Source: an uncultured Bacilli bacterium (lineage in GTDB: Bacteria > Bacillota_I > Bacilli_A > RF39 > UBA660). Taken from it: a stretch of 17,548 nt of DNA. The notes under the pieces were generated by a model that saw only the letters and a program-made list of their open reading frames with translations, was not told the DNA's origin and ran no database searches. A program made the translations under genes and the position numbers. Of this stretch, positions 14,875-17,548 are shown piece by piece. Each line of letters begins with the position of its first letter. Positions within the stretch are counted from its first letter, which is position 1. The stretch lies in assembly GCA_934130045.1 (NCBI GenBank), contig CAKOXI010000021.1:1-17548 (forward strand). Reading direction: 5' to 3'.

Positions 14875-16815
14875 TCACCTTGTACTAATTCTTACTTCAA
14901 CATAATTATCAAATCCACCAATAATTTCAAAATTATATTTATCTATAGAATATTTATAATTTTGAGGAGTGGATGTTTGAAAATTAAAGTAATATAATTC
15001 TTTATTTAGTTCAATTTCTATTGTTCCGCTTAATCCTATGAAATATGACTTATCATGATAAAGATCATCAAACGATGTAAGTTTCATACTTAATTTATTA
15101 TTTATATACCTTTTTTCCTTTAAATATAACGTATAACTATCTTCTAACGTATAACTATCTTCTAAATCATCAGTTTTTAACTGCCATCTATATCTTTGGA
15201 TTACTGTTGGACTTTCTTTAAATGCTCTTTCATTAACACTAGTATTTGCTGGAATAAAAATATTATATAAATTTGGACACATTCTAAAAGCAGATGATCC
15301 AATTTCACTTAATTTACTATTTTCACTAATTAAAACTTCTGATAATGCAGTATCACCATAAAAAGCATGACCACCAATTCTTGTTATATTATCAGGAATA
15401 ACAATACTTTTTAAGGATGTGCAATATTCAAAACTATTTCCCCTTATCTCCGTAAGATTATTTGATAATTTAATATACTCTAACGATGTGGCCCCATAAA
15501 AAGATTCTCCACCTAAATATAGCAAAGTATCTGGTAGTTCAATGCTAGTTATTGATGTTGCATTATAAAATGCACCGCCACCAAGATATTCAAGCTTTTT
15601 TGGAATATTAATATGAGTTAATTTTTTACAATTCTTAAATGCTTGACCTCTTATTTCTGTAATTGTATCAGGTAATTTTACACTTTCTAAGTAGGGCATA
15701 TTTGAAAATGTATTTCCTCTTAGACTAACAACTTTTTCATTTTTATATGTTTCAGGGATAGTAGCTGTTTTAAAATTTGATATTCCAAATATATAATATC
15801 TTACTGCATATCCTCCATCTACTTTTTCATACAAAATTCTTGGAGACCAAAAAATAATAAGTGGTAATATAACTGAAGTTAACATAGAGGAAATAAATAA
15901 AATTTTTGAATCATCAGTTACAAATGAATTTTTAGCACTCATCACTATATTTGAAATTTTTTCTGTAGGTCTTTCTTTCAATTGTTTTTTTAAATATTTA
16001 ATAATATTATATTTTCTTGTAATATAAAAGAATATTAATATAATTATTATTCCAATAATATATGTATATAGTGGAAAATGAAAAAATATTAATGTAATAT
16101 ATACAAAAATAAGTATAGAAAAAATTACATTTAAAATTTTTTTTCTTTTTAAAACATCACTTGGAATTAATTTTGTTGATTCATCAATTCCGGCTTTTAT
16201 TAACTCTTTTTTTATAAAAGTTTCTAACATTTTATCTTCTGTTAAACTATAAATACTATCAAAATTTGATGGCATTATTCTTTCTTTTGGTGGAGTTTCA
16301 ATCACACTATCTTTATTTTCAGAAACAACTACATTATTTCCATCAAATGGTGCTCCGCATTTTGAACAAAATTTATCAGTTATTTTAAGTATGGAATTAC
16401 ATTTTGCACATCTAATTTCTATACCTTTTATTTCTGATGTAGTATTTTTAATTACCTGATTTGATCTTGTATCAATTGGTGTATTAGTAATTTTTGAGCA
16501 AATTGGAACCACTATAAATGCTCCAATAAAAATACTTATAAAATCAGCAATTCCTACCCAAGGAGTTACAAATATATCCAAAAGTACTAATAATACTATT
16601 CTTGCTATAAACATAATCCAAAATATTTTTGAACTATCATCAGGTTTTATCATCTTTGATAATGGAGTTAATACAAATGCTGACATATGGATTGTTCCAA
16701 AAATTTCAAAAAAAATAGGCATAAAATAATCTTCATTACTACCATTACTTGCGAATACCAAACTTGGAATAAATAATAAACTAATTAATAACATAATTCT
16801 TGTTATTTTTTTCAT
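14875..16815 (-). CDS. Polytopic membrane protein with zinc ribbon and BspA-type leucine-rich repeats
   Basis: First gene of the radical SAM operon, 646 residues. A signal-like segment (about 5-22) is followed by hydrophobic segments near 33-53, 64-81 and 89-106, and a zinc ribbon CAKCNSILKITDKFCSKCG (Cys136, 139, 150, 153). More membrane segments lie near 226-244, 248-266 and 305-324. From about 350 to 545 there are about seven repeats of roughly 23 residues of the LRR_5/BspA kind, with I/L-R/G-G-x-x-F and LP-D-T/N pattern positions. The last 100 residues are a beta-rich tail. BspA-type repeats bind proteins. The side of the membrane on which they lie is uncertain, since the segment count is approximate. 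The ATG at 16815 has AAAGGTGG 5 bases before it, better than the GTG three codons upstream. The stop overlaps the ribosome site of the radical SAM gene. Confidence 0.8.
   Translation of the reverse strand: MKKITRIMLLISLLFIPSLVFASNGSNEDYFMPIFFEIFGTIHMSAFVLTPLSKMIKPDDSSKIFWIMFIARIVLLVLLDIFVTPWVGIADFISIFIGAFIVVPICSKITNTPIDTRSNQVIKNTTSEIKGIEIRCAKCNSILKITDKFCSKCGAPFDGNNVVVSENKDSVIETPPKERIMPSNFDSIYSLTEDKMLETFIKKELIKAGIDESTKLIPSDVLKRKKILNVIFSILIFVYITLIFFHFPLYTYIIGIIIILIFFYITRKYNIIKYLKKQLKERPTEKISNIVMSAKNSFVTDDSKILFISSMLTSVILPLIIFWSPRILYEKVDGGYAVRYYIFGISNFKTATIPETYKNEKVVSLRGNTFSNMPYLESVKLPDTITEIRGQAFKNCKKLTHINIPKKLEYLGGGAFYNATSITSIELPDTLLYLGGESFYGATSLEYIKLSNNLTEIRGNSFEYCTSLKSIVIPDNITRIGGHAFYGDTALSEVLISENSKLSEIGSSAFRMCPNLYNIFIPANTSVNERAFKESPTVIQRYRWQLKTDDLEDSYTLEDSYTLYLKEKRYINNKLSMKLTSFDDLYHDKSYFIGLSGTIEIELNKELYYFNFQTSTPQNYKYSIDKYNFEIIGGFDNYVEVRISTR
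15128..15163 (-). repeat. Perfect tandem duplication of 18 bp within the LRR gene
   Basis: The plus-strand unit aacgtataactatcttct occurs twice in a row, encoding EDSYTL twice in the C-terminal tail after the repeats. Perfect identity suggests a recent in-frame duplication. Confidence 0.92.
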
Positions 16816-16834
16816 ACATACCACCTTTATTAAT

Positions 16835-16849
16835 CTATAATAATTATAG
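16835..16849 (-). promoter_or_regulatory. Extended -10 promoter of the radical SAM operon, within a palindrome
   Basis: TGCTATAAT gives TATAAT at 16843-16848 with the TGn extension; no good -35 is seen at 16-17 bases. The -10 lies in the palindrome CTATAAT-A-ATTATAG (16835-16849), which reaches the expected transcription start and could be an operator, though AT richness makes chance plausible. Confidence 0.6.
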
Positions 16850-16862
16850 CATATTTTTTATT

Positions 16863-16885
16863 AAAAAATACTAACTAAGTTAGTA
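16863..16885 (-). terminator. Terminator of the HAD-like gene
   Basis: A perfect 7-bp stem (TACTAAC 16869-16875, GTTAGTA 16879-16885) with a 3-base loop, followed on the minus strand by six T. It separates the HAD-like gene from the operon promoter downstream. Confidence 0.8.
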
Positions 16886-16936
16886 ATATTTTTTATTATT
16901 GATTTTAACAATTAGGCTATTAAAAATTATTCACTA

Positions 16937-17470
16937 TTACTTTCTTACTCGTTGCAAATTTTCATTAATTATTTTTGAAATTATATTATTTAATTCATTA
17001 GTTTCATAAAAGTTATGTGGAATAATTGAACAAAGTTTATTTTCTAAAGGAGAATCTATTAATAAATTACTTAACATAAAATGATAAAATTCTGTATCAT
17101 CTGCATAATAGATTTTATCGATTTGATATTCTTTTTGTAGTTTCTCAAAATAAAATAATATTTGTGATATTTTTCCTTTTTCTCCATTATAAAATAATTG
17201 ATTATTAATCATATATCCATTTTCGAAAAATTGCATACCAATTTCTATATTTTCAAACTTGTTACTTGATTTTAGAATTAAACTTTGTTTTTTTACAAAA
17301 TTCCCACTTTCAGTACTAACAAACGAAAATAATATTTTTTCACTATTATTTATAATTCTTAATTTTTCTAAATTATTTAATAATCTTTTAATTTTATCTT
17401 GGGAAACAGATTCGTTATTTTTCATATATGTGCCATATATATCGCATAAAAATATAGTTACATTTTTCAT
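16937..17470 (-). CDS. HAD-like protein with degenerate first motif
   Basis: Resembles the HAD phosphatase fold in outline. Motif I at the start is FLCDIYGTYM, with Asp10 as the would-be nucleophile, but the usual second Asp (DxDxT) is Tyr12. Motif II could be the Ser/Thr in FSFVSTESG (about 49-57). Motif III could be the Lys in NGEKGKISQIL. Motif IV could be the Asp pair in YYADDTEF near residue 125. At 177 residues with little cap it is shorter than Cof-type HAD enzymes. With the second Asp lost, phosphatase activity is doubtful. The start is uncertain: the ATG at 17470 and a TTG at 17485 both lack a ribosome site, and TAA closes the frame just upstream. Expression may be lost or driven from outside. 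It ends at its own terminator, so it is not part of the operon downstream. Confidence 0.55.
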   Translation of the reverse strand: MKNVTIFLCDIYGTYMKNNESVSQDKIKRLLNNLEKLRIINNSEKILFSFVSTESGNFVKKQSLILKSSNKFENIEIGMQFFENGYMINNQLFYNGEKGKISQILFYFEKLQKEYQIDKIYYADDTEFYHFMLSNLLIDSPLENKLCSIIPHNFYETNELNNIISKIINENLQRVRK

Positions 17471-17493
17471 TTTTGTAAATGTCAATTACTTTT

Positions 17494-17548
17494 TGGACAA
17501 AAATGTTAATTTCAAAGTTGGACACTTTTATAATGGATAGAGGGAGAA
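17494..17548 (+). mobile_element. Possible left end of an insertion sequence, cut by the window edge
   Basis: TTGGACA occurs twice (17493-17499 and 17518-17524), followed by TATAAT (17529-17534) and a ribosome-site-like AGAGGGAGAA at the window end, so a plus-strand gene probably starts just beyond. TGGACA/TGTCCA ends and this layout recall IS3-family elements. No transposase sequence is visible, so this is tentative. Confidence 0.35.

Noticed and set aside
1..17548. Use of TGA as tryptophan, as in mycoplasmas
   Set aside because: TGA ends rnc, the gene at 523 and the LRR gene at the expected places, and Trp is encoded by TGG.

Overview
The window comes from a very AT-rich, low-GC Gram-positive-type genome. 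Taxonomic clues are AAGGTG/GGAGG ribosome sites, near-consensus sigma-A promoters, a CIRCE operator, RNase III, YidD and a YeeN-type YebC. TGA ends several genes (for example the RNase III gene and the gene at 523), so the standard bacterial code is used. The ClpB has no N-terminal domain, as in mycoplasmas. Together this suggests a reduced-genome member of the Bacilli/Mollicutes-related gut lineages. That placement is inference.

Layout. 1-366 (minus) holds the 5' part of a type IV pilin-like gene whose frame is broken at a six-G run just before the prepilin cleavage site. 523-1119 (plus) is an unknown gene. It is followed on the minus strand by clpB, which has a CIRCE operator overlapping a consensus promoter and a hairpin at the expected mRNA 5' end. 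A Fic-domain gene with its own strong promoter lies upstream. Next comes an apparent operon of rbfA, fhs and an HD-domain hydrolase. A membrane-anchored RsiV/DUF3298-like protein, a YeeN-type YebC and rnc follow, all on the minus strand. On the plus strand, yidD overlaps a ZnuA-like lipoprotein that has lost the usual metal-binding histidines. A tRNA-Ser(GCU) with its own promoter sits between two GAAA-loop terminators.

The most unusual part is 11748-16815 (minus), a tightly coupled four-gene operon. In order of transcription it encodes a polytopic membrane protein with a zinc ribbon and BspA-type leucine-rich repeats, a radical SAM/SPASM enzyme with a long extra C-terminal region, a 119-residue protein ending in a Gly/Ser-rich segment plus eleven Asn, and a second zinc-ribbon membrane protein. 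Each downstream Shine-Dalgarno sequence overlaps the end of the preceding gene. This is a plausible undescribed peptide or protein modification system. The modified substrate is unproven, and the small protein is the best candidate. A transglutaminase-like cysteine enzyme lies just downstream on the same strand, but its membership is speculative.

The right edge has a HAD-like gene with a degenerate active site and no ribosome site. Next to it is sequence resembling the end of an insertion sequence whose transposase would start just outside the window.
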